A DNA stretch of 64,000 nt, from contig JAJEBQ010000052.1 in the NCBI GenBank assembly GCA_022822495.1, forward strand, positions 33,174 to 97,173, given 5' to 3'. Both the position numbers and the translations under genes were made by a program. The notes beneath the pieces were generated by a model. That model saw only the letters and a program-made list of their open reading frames with translations, ran no database searches and was not told the origin of the DNA. This document shows, one piece after another, positions 45,765-54,936 of the stretch. The DNA is from Paracoccaceae bacterium. GTDB taxonomy: Bacteria; Pseudomonadota; Alphaproteobacteria; Rhodobacterales; Rhodobacteraceae. Numbering within the stretch: position 1 is the first letter of the stretch; each line of letters starts with the position of its first letter.

Positions 45765-47051
45765 TTATCTTTGATCCCACATCAGGTTGTACTGGGTAAA
45801 GTACTTTTTCAGGATATCACCAAATTCGTCATACCAGCCAGGTATCCACTTATAGTCCTGGATACGGGCTTTTCCACCCTTGATGACAACAACTGGCCAG
45901 TTTCCAACCAGAGCATGATCAATTCCGAACAAATCCTTGCCCCACCAGTCAGCAGTTCCGAAGGCATGTTCACCCTGCCCAGATTCAAGCATTGATGCCA
46001 AAACATCTCCGGGTTCGACAGAATTGGCTTTTTCGGCCGCCCATTTCCATAGATCCATAATGGATGCATACTCCCAACTGACAGCCCCCCATTCTCCAGG
46101 ATGACGACTGTTATATTCACTAAAGAAACCAGCCGGATCATCAAAATTGATGAAGTCCTGTTCCAGAGCCGGATCATCGAAATCCGGGAATTGGAAAACA
46201 AAACCTTCCATGAATTCGGCTGAGGTTTTTTCAATCATCTGTTGATAGAAATCAGCCGTACATGAAATAATCGTTCCTTCGTATCCCTGCTGGAAAAGCT
46301 GCTCAACCAATGGGTGAACGAACTCGGTATAGCAGGTATCCAAACAAATAATATCTGTGTTGAGTGAAATCATCCGCGAGACGATTGGTGCGAAGTCAGT
46401 GGTGGCTGCATCGAACAGGATGGGGTCTTCGTTAGCTATACCCGAGGCTTCAAAAGCTGCCAGGTAGGTTGCAACCGATGGAATACCCAAGGCGTCATCT
46501 TGCGCACAAATGACGGCCGACTTCAGTTCTGGATGATTTTCAGCCAACCACTGTACACCCGTTACGTTATAAATTGGATGAACTTCGGCTGGTGCAATCA
46601 GAGTGGTGGTATCAGGACCTAGGTCTGAAGGCAACAGTGTCGAAAACAGCATTCCAGTCCTGTCTGCTACAGGTTGTGCACCCGGCCATGGGTCACCACC
46701 GAGCATCATGACAAACTTTACGCCATCCTCAATGACTAGTTTACTTGCCCCAGCTCGAGCCTTGGCTGGATCATATTCATTATCGTAACCAATGAATTCG
46801 ACAGGATGGCTTTCACCATTGATCGAAATACCTCCTGCTGCATTGATCCTTTCAGCCCAAATCTGACATCCATCTAGCCCAGGCTTACCCCAAGCAGCAA
46901 CAGGTCCAGTCAGTGGTGCCAGAAATCCAATCTTGATTGTTTCACCGGCGGCCAAGGACATTTTAGGCAAACCCACAACCATTCCTGCCGAAACTGTTGC
47001 GGCCATCCGCTTCAGAAACTCGCGTTTGGTTTGGCTTGAAAAATTTTTCAT
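45765..47051 (-). CDS. Liv-type substrate-binding protein next to tmm, ligand unknown
   Basis: From ATG 47051, five bases after GGAGGA, it has about 428 residues, longer than the usual 370 of LivK. The N-terminus TKREFLKRMAATVSAGMVVG looks like a Tat-style signal, though with K-R instead of R-R, then LAAGETIKIGFLAPLTGPVA starts the mature fold. Further features are CAQDDALGIPSVATYLAAFE near 190 and many tryptophans near the C-terminus (FGTADWWGKDLFGID). Long Tat-exported binding proteins of this type often take amides, urea-like or amine ligands. It is divergent from tmm across 110 bases, and both genes have the same GGAGGAAAA ribosome site. Confidence 0.82.
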   Translation of the reverse strand: MKNFSSQTKREFLKRMAATVSAGMVVGLPKMSLAAGETIKIGFLAPLTGPVAAWGKPGLDGCQIWAERINAAGGISINGESHPVEFIGYDNEYDPAKARAGASKLVIEDGVKFVMMLGGDPWPGAQPVADRTGMLFSTLLPSDLGPDTTTLIAPAEVHPIYNVTGVQWLAENHPELKSAVICAQDDALGIPSVATYLAAFEASGIANEDPILFDAATTDFAPIVSRMISLNTDIICLDTCYTEFVHPLVEQLFQQGYEGTIISCTADFYQQMIEKTSAEFMEGFVFQFPDFDDPALEQDFINFDDPAGFFSEYNSRHPGEWGAVSWEYASIMDLWKWAAEKANSVEPGDVLASMLESGQGEHAFGTADWWGKDLFGIDHALVGNWPVVVIKGGKARIQDYKWIPGWYDEFGDILKKYFTQYNLMWDQR

Positions 47052-47161
47052 CTTTTCCTCCTCTGTTAGCCAAAAATTACTTTTTATGGTCTCATTAATA
47101 TACAATAATTACCAAATAATATATTTATCAATGAATTTTATTTCATTTACGTGGAGGAAAA

Positions 47162-48502
47162 ATGGGTAAACGTATTGCTGTCATTGGTGCTGGCCCCTCT
47201 GGTTTGGCCCAGTTAAGAGCGTTTCAATCAGCCAAAAAAAGGGGGCGGGATATCCCTGAAATCGTTTGTTTCGAAAAGCAGGGAGACTGGGGAGGCCTTT
47301 GGAATTACTCATGGCGAACTGGCACTGATGAGTACGGCGAACCCATACATAATTCAATGTACCGATATCTATGGTCAAACGGCCCTAAAGAGGGATTGGA
47401 ATTTGCTGACTATACCTTTGAAGAGCATTTTGGTACCAATATAGCATCCTACCCACCCCGTGCAGTACTCTTTGATTATATCAAGGGTAGGGTTGAAAAG
47501 GCCGGCGTAAGGGATTGGATTCGTTTTCGATCGCCAGTAAGAAGAGTAGAGTATTGTGAAGATGATGGTAATTTCAGGGTGGTTGCCGAAGACCTTGCAT
47601 CCGGCAGCGAAACAGACGAGAATTTTGATCATGTTGTGGTTGCAAGTGGCCACTTCTCGACACCCAATGTTCCTGAATTTGAGGGTTTTGATACCTTCAA
47701 TGGCCGTATTTTACATGCCCATGATTTCCGTGATGCCAGAGAATTCATAGATCAGGATATTCTCATCATTGGCACAAGTTATTCCGCTGAGGATATTGGT
47801 TCGCAATGTTGGAAATATGGTTGCAAGTCGGTAACAGTGAGTCACAGAACTGCCCCAATCGGATTTGATTGGCCTGAAAATTGGGACGAGGTTCCCCTCC
47901 TTAGCAAAGTGGAAAACAAAACCGCTACATTTAAGGATGGGTCAAGTAGAAAAATTGATTCTATTATCCTGTGCACGGGTTATCTGCATCATTTCCCATT
48001 TCTGGAAGAAAACCTAAGATTAAAAACCGCCAATCGACTGGCTACAGCGGACCTCTACAAAGGTGTCGTTTGGGCTCATAATCCAAAAATGTTCTACCTC
48101 GGTATGCAGGATCAATGGTACACATTCAATATGTTTGATGCCCAGGCTTGGTTTGTACGGGACGTAATTTTGGGGCGTATAAATGTACCCGGTAAAGATG
48201 ACATGTTGGCAGATGTGGCAGAACGAGTTGCCCGGGAGGATGCCATTGACGACTCCTACGGTCCTATTGTGTATCAGGGCAATTATGTTCGAGAGCTCAT
48301 AGCAGAAACAGATTATCCCAGTTTTGATGTTGATGCTTCTGACAAGGCCTTTATACAGTGGAAAAAACATAAGAAGCAGAATATTATGGCCTTCCGTGAT
48401 AATGGTTATGTTTCTCCGATGACCGGTGCTCTGGCGCCACCTCATCATACTAAATGGGTCGATGCCATGGATGATTCTCTGGAAAGCTATCTCCAAGAAT
48501 GA
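47162..48502 (+). CDS. tmm: Trimethylamine monooxygenase (bacterial FMO)
   Basis: This flavin monooxygenase oxidises trimethylamine to its N-oxide with NADPH and O2, and can oxidise dimethyl sulfide. The FAD motif is [13 protein letters not shown] near residue 6, the NADPH motif is [12 protein letters not shown] near 197, the FMO signature [11 protein letters not shown] is near 179 and the C-terminal marker is [12 protein letters not shown] near 268. The segments [20 protein letters not shown] and [16 protein letters not shown], the latter with the Trp/Tyr/Asn near the active site, closely match marine Tmm proteins. At 446 residues it has their length. It is divergent from a Liv-type importer, so uptake and oxidation of a methylated amine may be linked. 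No TMAO demethylase gene (tdm) is nearby. Confidence 0.92.
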   Translation: MGKRIAVIGAGPSGLAQLRAFQSAKKRGRDIPEIVCFEKQGDWGGLWNYSWRTGTDEYGEPIHNSMYRYLWSNGPKEGLEFADYTFEEHFGTNIASYPPRAVLFDYIKGRVEKAGVRDWIRFRSPVRRVEYCEDDGNFRVVAEDLASGSETDENFDHVVVASGHFSTPNVPEFEGFDTFNGRILHAHDFRDAREFIDQDILIIGTSYSAEDIGSQCWKYGCKSVTVSHRTAPIGFDWPENWDEVPLLSKVENKTATFKDGSSRKIDSIILCTGYLHHFPFLEENLRLKTANRLATADLYKGVVWAHNPKMFYLGMQDQWYTFNMFDAQAWFVRDVILGRINVPGKDDMLADVAERVAREDAIDDSYGPIVYQGNYVRELIAETDYPSFDVDASDKAFIQWKKHKKQNIMAFRDNGYVSPMTGALAPPHHTKWVDAMDDSLESYLQE

Positions 48503-48714
48503 ATCTGAGTTTGGTTATAAGTTTCTTGAGCTTGAGAACTTTTACTGTGGAATCGAGTAAAAATTTGGGATGAAGCCGACCCGACACGCAGGGTATTTGT
48601 GAACTTTTTGGAGCGTTATATTCGAGTAATTTTGAGTTGGATTTGATATTATTATTTTCACCATGGCGTAGATATTTTCGTAATTTCCAATCACCTTAGT
48701 TTGATTGCCCTCAA

Positions 48715-49419
48715 TTACGCTTCCTTAATCAATCTGTTTGATGCCCCCTCAATGACAGTTTCGATTGTTTTCATAAAATCCCTTTGGTTCAAACCTGGCT
48801 CAATTGGTGGCATAAATTCCATTATGGCAACACCTGGTCTCCGTAATATCGCCCTTTTGGGCCAGAAACAGCCGACATTAGTCGCAACCGGTACACAGTG
48901 CTTGCTCAACATTTCATAAATTACATAGGCTCCAATTTTATAGGGTAATTTCTGATTTGGAGCGACCCGGGTTCCCTGTGGGTATATGACGAGTTGGCTT
49001 TCTGTTGTCTGCCTAGAACTTACACCCTGTATCAACTGGTTAATTGCCAGTTTCTTTTTGCCCCTATCCACAACAACACACCCTATTTTTCTCGCAAAAA
49101 ATCCTATAATAGGTGTGTTTCTGAGCTGCTTCTTCATGACAAAGCGCGGTTTTGGCAAAACGCTGCATAATATTAAAATATCAAAGAAGGACTGGTGTTT
49201 GGAGCAGACCAAAACTTCATTTTTTGGTGGCGTACCTCTAATCTCTGTTTTCAAACCAACCAGAAACCTGGCAGAAATCCTTACCCAAAGGCAATATTGC
49301 CTTATTCCTTTGAAAGTCAATTCCCGACTGATGAGTGTCAGAGGCATGTAAATCAGGGCCATTATGACCATGACCAGATACATCTGGAAAATGAAAATCA
49401 AAGATTTCATCCATTGCAT
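48715..49419 (-). CDS. plsC: 1-acylglycerol-3-phosphate acyltransferase
   Basis: PlsC acylates lysophosphatidic acid to phosphatidic acid at the inner membrane. After one or two N-terminal hydrophobic segments (YLVMVIMALIYMPLTLI) come the catalytic HQSFFD (H-x4-D) near residue 74 and the acceptor-site YPQGTR near 147. The 234-residue length is normal. It shares its direction with dapB upstream and converges on tmm; the roughly 200 bases after tmm contain only a short open frame of doubtful meaning. Confidence 0.88.
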   Translation of the reverse strand: MQWMKSLIFIFQMYLVMVIMALIYMPLTLISRELTFKGIRQYCLWVRISARFLVGLKTEIRGTPPKNEVLVCSKHQSFFDILILCSVLPKPRFVMKKQLRNTPIIGFFARKIGCVVVDRGKKKLAINQLIQGVSSRQTTESQLVIYPQGTRVAPNQKLPYKIGAYVIYEMLSKHCVPVATNVGCFWPKRAILRRPGVAIMEFMPPIEPGLNQRDFMKTIETVIEGASNRLIKEA

Positions 49420-49458
49420 AGCCAGTTCCTATTTCGATTGTAATCAAGAGACTATTTT

Positions 49459-50274
49459 TCAAAGTCCAAGAACATCAAACATGTCGTATAAGCCTGGCGA
49501 TTGATCCAAACCCCACAGCGCCGCCTTCAGAGCACCCAATGAATAAATTGATCGATCGGTTGCAATGTGTGAAAGTATTATCCTTTCCCCATTTCCCGCA
49601 AAGATAACCTCATGCTCACCGATTATACTGCCGCCCCTGATTGCAGAAAAACCAATATTTCCTCTTTTTCTGGGACCCACCTGGCCATGTCTGGGCTTTT
49701 CCATGTGATCCATCAAAGATACATTCCGGCCTTTGGCTGCAGCTTTACCCAACATAAGTGCCGTACCCGAAGGCGCGTCTACCTTGTGGTGATGATGTGC
49801 TTCAACGATTTCGATGTCAAAGTCAGCATCGAGAGAAGCTGCTACCGTTTCGGTAATTTTCTCCAACAGGTTTACTCCCATTGACATATTACCTGCCTTG
49901 ATAATAACTGTTTTTTCCGAAGCCCTTTTAATTTGTTGCTCCTGTTCCTGGTTTATACCAGTGGTTCCGATAACATGAACAAATTGTAAACTCGTTGCCA
50001 ATTCTGCAAGGGATCTACTGGTTGAAGGAGAACTAAAGTCAATGACGGCATCAACTTCTCTAAATGCCGCTTCGGCATTATCCAGAACAGTAATTTCAAG
50101 CGGACATTCTGGATTGACCTCAAGCAGGGTTTTACCAATCCACGGGTGACCGGCAATTTCTGTTACAGCATCTAAATTCATCATTTCTGAGTTGGTAATA
50201 GCCTTAATAAGCATTTGTCCCATTCTGCCAGAGGCACCCACCACTCCAATTCCAGGTAACTTATCCACCTTCAA
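49459..50274 (-). CDS. dapB: 4-hydroxy-tetrahydrodipicolinate reductase
   Basis: DapB reduces the dihydrodipicolinate-type intermediate in lysine and diaminopimelate synthesis. The NAD(P) motif GVVGASGRMGQML is near residue 10, VIDFSSPS near 78, GTTGIN near 102 and the signature EAHHHHKVDAPSGTALMLG near 157 with the catalytic His and Lys. The 271-residue length is normal. It runs opposite to rbfA–truB, as is frequent in alphaproteobacteria. Confidence 0.95.
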   Translation of the reverse strand: MKVDKLPGIGVVGASGRMGQMLIKAITNSEMMNLDAVTEIAGHPWIGKTLLEVNPECPLEITVLDNAEAAFREVDAVIDFSSPSTSRSLAELATSLQFVHVIGTTGINQEQEQQIKRASEKTVIIKAGNMSMGVNLLEKITETVAASLDADFDIEIVEAHHHHKVDAPSGTALMLGKAAAKGRNVSLMDHMEKPRHGQVGPRKRGNIGFSAIRGGSIIGEHEVIFAGNGERIILSHIATDRSIYSLGALKAALWGLDQSPGLYDMFDVLGL

Positions 50275-50359
50275 ATCTCCAAGAAATACTTACATTAAAG
50301 CAAAAGTAATTATATACATTTTTTAGTTTTCCTGTGATAACGGTAAATGGTTCTTTAAA

Positions 50360-50746
50360 ATGGTCAAATCAACAAGAGGCCCGGGTGGATTTACCCAACG
50401 TCAACTGCGTGTCGGTGAACTTGTACGCCGAGGTCTGGCGGAAATTCTCTTTCAGTGGGACTCGTACAGCGAAACCTTATCCCCTGTTTCCATCACAATT
50501 GGCGAAGTCAGGATGTCCCCTGACTTGAAAAAAGCTACCGTCTTTGTATCTCCCCTTGGAGGAGACCGCATGGAAGAAACGGTAACATCTCTAAATGAAA
50601 GCAGGCGAGAGATTAGACACCAGCTAAACAAGAAATTGGCACTGAAGTTTTCTCCCAGCTTGTATTTTGTTTCTGATCCGCTCTATGATCAAATGGACAA
50701 TACCAGGAGGTTGTTTAACCTGGATGAAGTCAAACGGGATCTCTAA
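50360..50746 (+). CDS. rbfA: Ribosome-binding factor A
   Basis: RbfA is a KH-fold assembly factor for the 30S subunit. The protein (128 residues) shows RQLRVGELVRRGLAEIL, ITIGEVRMSPDLKKATVFVS and a C-terminal PSLYFVSDPLYD. It precedes truB by 19 bases, the usual pair. The customary infB is not upstream in this window. Confidence 0.93.
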   Translation: MVKSTRGPGGFTQRQLRVGELVRRGLAEILFQWDSYSETLSPVSITIGEVRMSPDLKKATVFVSPLGGDRMEETVTSLNESRREIRHQLNKKLALKFSPSLYFVSDPLYDQMDNTRRLFNLDEVKRDL

Positions 50747-50765
50747 TCCTTGAGATTTTAACCTT

Positions 50766-51677
50766 ATGCCCTCTAACCATAACACCAAGAACAAGGTATC
50801 CGGTTGGTTGGTTGTTAACAAGCCCCCTGGAATTACTTCCAATCGTGTTGTGAACATCTCGAAAAAGATTTTTAAGTCAAAAAAAGCTGGTCATGCCGGT
50901 ACTTTGGACAAACCAGCAAGCGGCATACTTGCTGTTGCTATTGGCGAAGCAACGAAAACCATACCATTTGTCACAAATTCCTTTAAGGGCTATCGCTTTG
51001 TTGTAAACCTTGGGGTAGCAACAGATACTGATGACGCCACTGGAAAAATAATCAACCAAACCGACATTATACCTACAGAGAAAGCCATCGGTGAAGCCTT
51101 GATATCCTTCCGAGGCAATATTTTACAGGTGCCACCACAATATTCTTCGGTGAAGATTGATGGTCAAAGGGCATATAAGATGGCTGTAGGTGGCCAGAAG
51201 GTTGAGATCAAACCCCGACCTCTCAAAGTAAAAAGACTCGAATTCAAGGGGTGGATTTCAAACAACCAGATTGAACTCGAAATGGATTGTAGCAAGGGTG
51301 GATACGTTCGATCAATCGCCAGAGATTTGGGCCTAAAGTTAGGTTGTTTGGCCCACGTAGACAACCTGACCAGAACATGGTCTGGCCCTTTTGAATTGGC
51401 GCATGCACAACCGTTTTCTAATCTAACCGAAATAACACCTGAAAACAACCCATTTGATTGGTTGCTCCCCTTGGAAAAAGGCTTTTATGATCTCCCTGAA
51501 ATTAATTGTAACCTTAACCAAGTTAAAGATATCCGACATGGTAAGACAGTTTCTTTTTCAAACGTGCCCGTTGAGGATAACTCTAAGGTCTGGGTTTCCT
51601 CAGAAGGCAAGGCCATCGCCTGGGGATTCATTTTGTCTAACGTATTTCACCCCAAAAGGATTATCAATCAGTATTGA
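50766..51677 (+). CDS. truB: tRNA pseudouridine(55) synthase
   Basis: TruB makes the pseudouridine of the T loop in tRNAs. Motifs: SGWLVVNKPPGITSN near 12, the catalytic Asp in GHAGTLDKPASGILAVAIG near 45 (the usual LDP is LDK here), YSSVKIDGQRAYKMA near 119 and KGGYVRSIARDLG near 175. Length of 303 is normal. In many bacteria rpsO follows truB; here an accessory region follows instead. Confidence 0.94.
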   Translation: MPSNHNTKNKVSGWLVVNKPPGITSNRVVNISKKIFKSKKAGHAGTLDKPASGILAVAIGEATKTIPFVTNSFKGYRFVVNLGVATDTDDATGKIINQTDIIPTEKAIGEALISFRGNILQVPPQYSSVKIDGQRAYKMAVGGQKVEIKPRPLKVKRLEFKGWISNNQIELEMDCSKGGYVRSIARDLGLKLGCLAHVDNLTRTWSGPFELAHAQPFSNLTEITPENNPFDWLLPLEKGFYDLPEINCNLNQVKDIRHGKTVSFSNVPVEDNSKVWVSSEGKAIAWGFILSNVFHPKRIINQY

Positions 51678-51779
51678 TTTCCACGATTAGCGACCAAAAA
51701 AAATAAAAAGCACCTGCTAGGTACAGGTAACACCGGCATAAAAATGCTATAGTTACCGAAACAATGTTTTGGCACAATA

Positions 51780-51985
51780 GGCTTTGTGAGTTCCACTCCT
51801 CTTCATCCGTCGTCCAAGGCGAGTCTTGCGTTGACACCGTCTACGGAATGGTTTGATTTGGGTGACGATTATGGTGACAGGTTGGAGATCACCCATGTTC
51901 CGATGAGTTTAGCCAAGGGCCTTTGATGGGAGTGTTTGTTATGGTACGATCCGCACGCCGGCTTCGGGTTTAGAATTAACAAGAA
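51780..51985 (+). other. Coding-like remnant in the truB–panA gap
   Basis: The 700 bases after truB hold no intact gene. A stretch from about 51780 reads in one frame as SSTPLHPSSKASLALTPST, then EWFDLGDDYGDRLEITHVP before a stop, with base composition richer in GC than its surroundings; I do not recognise the family. Its edge carries a weak hairpin (AGTTCCCTA ... TAGGGGACT, near 52000–52026). The rest (52030–52340) is very AT-rich and looks non-coding. Confidence 0.2.
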
Positions 51986-52384
51986 CGCAACCTTGGTATA
52001 GTTCCCTATTTTATTGTAGGGGACTCAACTAGGCTGATTTATGATACTTGCAGGTTTGAATTTATCTTAACATGTTTATCATTCAAACAAAAAATGACTA
52101 AAAAAGGATTTTATATCCTCATTTTCATGAGTATTTGCTTTTTTGGTATACAAACTATACGCTTATATATTATAGAAGCCAGTCTTTCTCTTATCAGAAA
52201 ATTACTAATTCCTAAAATTCAGTAAGATTTATTTCATATTGCAAATATAGATCCATAGGAATAGATAGATTTTTTAAACTAAAGATTCAGACAAAGTTAT
52301 GGTAAAGAATAATGATGAATTTCAATTCTTACCTCAAAGGAGCAACAATACAATTAATCAGTGTACTGTTGTAGTGTGGTTGGT

Positions 52385-52867
52385 ATGCAGAAGAACGGCC
52401 CCTTCGATTCTCGAGCCATAGCAAATAAAATTCTAGATTATGCGGATCAGAAAGATACGCCTCTAACCATCATGCAGTTGCTTAAACTAGTTTATTTAGC
52501 ACATGGATGGTGGCTAAAATTTACGAATGGCCATCCATTGACTAGCACATTGCCACAAGCATGGAAATACGGACCTGTATATCGTGAGGTGTATAATGCT
52601 TTTTCAAGATTTGACAAGCGCCCAATTACGGGTCGAGCAGTTGATCCTATTACAGGTTTTGAATTCTACGCAGACATGTCAAATGAGGTCAAGGCTATAC
52701 TTGAGGAGGTGGTATTGTCATACGGCAAACATCATGCGTTTGTACTCTCTGATTTGATGCACAAACCTGGAACACCTTGGTCTATTACCGTTGAAAAATT
52801 TGGATATTACAAGCCCATCAAAAATGACTTGATTCAAAGGGAATTCGATGACCTCAGACAGCAGTGA
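52385..52867 (+). CDS. Panacea-domain (DUF4065/SocA-like) antitoxin
   Basis: From ATG 52385 the 160-residue protein shows the Panacea fold landmarks: SRAIANKILDYADQKDTPLT, the core MQLLKLVYLAHGWWL near 33, PQAWKYGPVYREVYNAF near 58 and a C-terminal ...KPGTPWSIT. The domain is known as a versatile antitoxin that neutralises many unrelated toxins encoded beside it. The next gene starts at 52848, inside this one, giving a 20-base overlap typical of such pairs. SocA-type proteolytic adaptors share the fold, so an adaptor role is the alternative. Confidence 0.85.
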   Translation: MQKNGPFDSRAIANKILDYADQKDTPLTIMQLLKLVYLAHGWWLKFTNGHPLTSTLPQAWKYGPVYREVYNAFSRFDKRPITGRAVDPITGFEFYADMSNEVKAILEEVVLSYGKHHAFVLSDLMHKPGTPWSITVEKFGYYKPIKNDLIQREFDDLRQQ

Positions 52868-53338
52868 TTCTGAATTTAATATCTCTGATAATAGAGATAC
52901 AATTTCTCATGATGCTGGTAAAATCCCATCATATAATGATGATATTGCTGAAATTCGAAGCGTTTTGATGAATTAGAATTATTAAATGAACAAAATATAG
53001 CTAAGGAATTACAGACAAAATTATCTGAATATGTAACTGATTTAAAGGAAGAGTTAAAAGATATAAATAGATTTAGGTTCTGGATTACACTAATTTCAGT
53101 TATTATGTCAGTTTGTCTATTTCTTTTTATAATCTTGATATCTCTTAATCCACCGATTTGGTTTTCCAAGTTGGATAGTGAATTCCAAATACCTTTAATT
53201 CTTTCTCTTGGTGCCAGTTCTGTATTTTTAATGGCAATATTGTTACGTGGAGTTTATCGTACCAGAAGTGACCGTAATGATATACTTCCTGATCACCTTA
53301 AGCAGCTTTTAGATGTGGTAAACAAACAAGATAAATGA
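52848..53338 (+). pseudogene. Membrane protein partner of the Panacea antitoxin, frameshifted
   Basis: The frame from ATG 52848 is Ser/Asp-rich and ends at a TAG at 52974, but from 52961 another frame continues with RFDELELLNEQNIAKELQ and runs to 53338. Adding one base near 52958–52961 joins them into a protein of about 163 residues. It has an acidic start, a coiled-coil-like charged helix (KELQTKLSEYVTDLKEELKD) and two membrane segments, WITLISVIMSVCLFLFIILI and IPLILSLGASSVFLMAILL. Some Panacea partners are small membrane-acting toxins, so this is the likely toxin, either inactivated or misread by one base. The gene family is not recognised. Confidence 0.6.
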
Positions 53339-53509
53339 TGAGTCAATAGATTTGTAATTTGTACAAACACAAACAACCACATAATCAATATTCAATGAAC
53401 TTGAATAAAGTTTGAGTTATTAGCTGAAATCATTGTGTAGATAGTTTTATCAACACACCATAGACAGTTATCTGTTATTGAATTCAATTTATCTTAATTG
53501 GTTACTAGG

Positions 53510-53756
53510 TCAGTTTGTAGCATTATTCTCTTGGGCAGCAGCTATATTCTCTGCTCCAACATCCCCCTCGAACTTTTCCCAAGCAGGTAATGTTGCATCA
53601 ACCCAAGCCTGTCATTGCTCATAGGTCAAGTTAATGAACCGTTTGCCGGCATCAAGGATGGCCTGCTTGGCACTTTTCATTAACTGCAAAGGCTTCATCA
53701 TTTCTTTGTTCGGTTACTTCACTCAATATCTGGGCCACTGATTGTGTTACCAACAT
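53510..53756 (-). pseudogene. TRAP transporter substrate-binding protein (DctP-like), C-terminal remnant
   Basis: Two minus-strand frames make up the end of a DctP-type protein: MLVTQSVAQILSEVTEQRND, then after a frameshift KSAKQAILDAGKRFINLTYE, an in-frame TGA, and QAWVDATLPAWEKFEGDVGA before the final stop. The W-x-D-A-T-x-P-x-W-E-K-F ending is typical of TRAP binding proteins. No other part of a TRAP operon is near, so this is a relic of a lost or rearranged locus. The remaining bases 53340–53500 and 53760–54027 show no gene that I can support; near 53865 lies a small TTGCTT...AAGCAA stem. Confidence 0.5.
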
Positions 53757-54027
53757 ATTAATCCTTAATAATGTGCTTCTTATGCCCAATTAAGCAGGTG
53801 AGGACAATAGGTATCTATCTTGATTTACGCTTATCAGTGTGATAGGCGCATTTTACACGACTAAAAATTGCTTCGTTCAAGCAAAATATCCACGGGAAAG
53901 AGCAGTTCAATGCCAAAGATTCATGCCCTAAATCGTCATCTATATCTTGGGTGCTAGCACTAAACAGGTTTGCCCCATATAGCGGTTCGTATTCAGTTAC
54001 CCTTGGGCATTACGTGATCGGAGCTGC

Positions 54028-54651
54028 ATGAGTAAGTTCAATCAGGAAAAGCGGGTATTCGATCGCTTGAAGTCTGATTGTTCCGAAGATGCCAAATATG
54101 AATATGAATATATTCTGTCCATTTTGATTGAACGCTACAACACAACCATTTATGAAAATCGGTTTATCGTAGGTGGTACTGTTGAGGTCTTTACCTATGC
54201 TCTGTTAAAATCGGTTGGTATTGAATGCTCCCTTTATGGCAGTCAGGCAAAATCAGGTGATATTATTCTCCCAAATAACAAGAAATTATCAGTAAAAGGC
54301 ACATTTACCGGCAAGATCAGTGACGTAAAGTTGGTAAATCAATTAGGTGGTGGAAAAAGATATTGGGATACAGCAACTCTATTTATTATTTCTGGCACTG
54401 GAATTGTGTATGGAACACCAGAAATGGTTGAAGAAGAATACATCAAGCAAGTTAGTGATGGTGTTGTTTTGAAAGGGAAAGCCCTGCGGGAAATAAGTCA
54501 AAACCCCAACAATGTATTTGAAGTTGATATTGTGCCAAAACCTCCGACGGAAATGACTGGTTTTAGTCATAAGGCAAGTGTGGCGGTAGCGAAGCAAATC
54601 ATGTTTGAAAACAAGGCAACAACCCTTATCAAATCAACGGATTTGGATTGA
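54028..54651 (+). CDS. Restriction-endonuclease-like protein, orphan
   Basis: A 207-residue protein with GGAG before its ATG. The N-terminal third is helical and charged. Residues 48–95 resemble a PD-(D/E)xK core: a Glu in FIVGGTVEVFTYALLKS, then KSGDIILPNNKKLSVKGTF, where the Asp and the S-V-K stand for the D and (E)-x-K positions. Later ATLFIISGTGIVYGTPEM resembles the beta-strand region of small type II restriction enzymes. No methyltransferase gene is adjacent, so it would be an orphan nuclease or part of another defence system. I am fairly confident it is a real gene, less so of the function. Confidence 0.5.
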   Translation: MSKFNQEKRVFDRLKSDCSEDAKYEYEYILSILIERYNTTIYENRFIVGGTVEVFTYALLKSVGIECSLYGSQAKSGDIILPNNKKLSVKGTFTGKISDVKLVNQLGGGKRYWDTATLFIISGTGIVYGTPEMVEEEYIKQVSDGVVLKGKALREISQNPNNVFEVDIVPKPPTEMTGFSHKASVAVAKQIMFENKATTLIKSTDLD

Positions 54652-54701
54652 TGGGCAACATTGTATATAGTTCCCATTTAATATATCCTTTTGTCAAAAA
54701 A

Positions 54702-54717
54702 TTCCCTGAAAAGGGAA
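54702..54717 (-). terminator. Hairpin with GAAA-type loop, T-run on the minus strand
   Basis: TTCCCT, a four-base loop, AGGGAA; on the minus strand the stem is followed by TTTTTTGAC. It would act on minus-strand transcripts, or as a weak end of the nuclease gene on the plus strand. Confidence 0.4.
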
Positions 54718-54818
54718 CATTTAATCTAATTTTGAAGAAATTAGACTTATTCGTAATTTTCGTGTATAGGTTTTAATCGCAATAATGCATTCAAGGTCTG
54801 AGAATGAAATTTCTAACT

Positions 54819-54909
54819 GGAGAATTGCCGTTAGTATGCGACGAGGTTTGGAAATGCGTCTTCTGCAGGTTTCTATTGAGGAAGGTAGGTGCTTGAACCT
54901 CTCAGGCAC
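54819..54909 (+). promoter_or_regulatory. Possible glycine-riboswitch-like leader of the BCCT gene
   Basis: Between the hairpin at 54702 and the BCCT start, GGAGAA (54819) can pair with CCTCTCAGGCA (54898–54908), the form of the closing stem of glycine riboswitch aptamers. Inside lie GAGGAAGG and a GGT...ACC mini-stem, near the place of the conserved G-A-A-G-G element. The middle does not follow the consensus well. A glycine sensor before a betaine/choline-type transporter would make sense, but the call rests on short matches and needs a covariance search. Confidence 0.3.
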
Positions 54910-54936
54910 ATAGTCCTAGGGATGGGAGAATAATCA

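Noticed and set aside
48536..48646. Short open frame after tmm (reads IWDEADPTRRVFVNFLER)
   Set aside because: Looks coding-like but has no start codon or ribosome site and no family that I recognise; possibly a relic, not supportable as a gene.
54721..54909. 62-codon minus-strand ORF in the BCCT leader
   Set aside because: No ribosome site and low-quality composition; the region is better explained as an untranslated leader of the BCCT gene.
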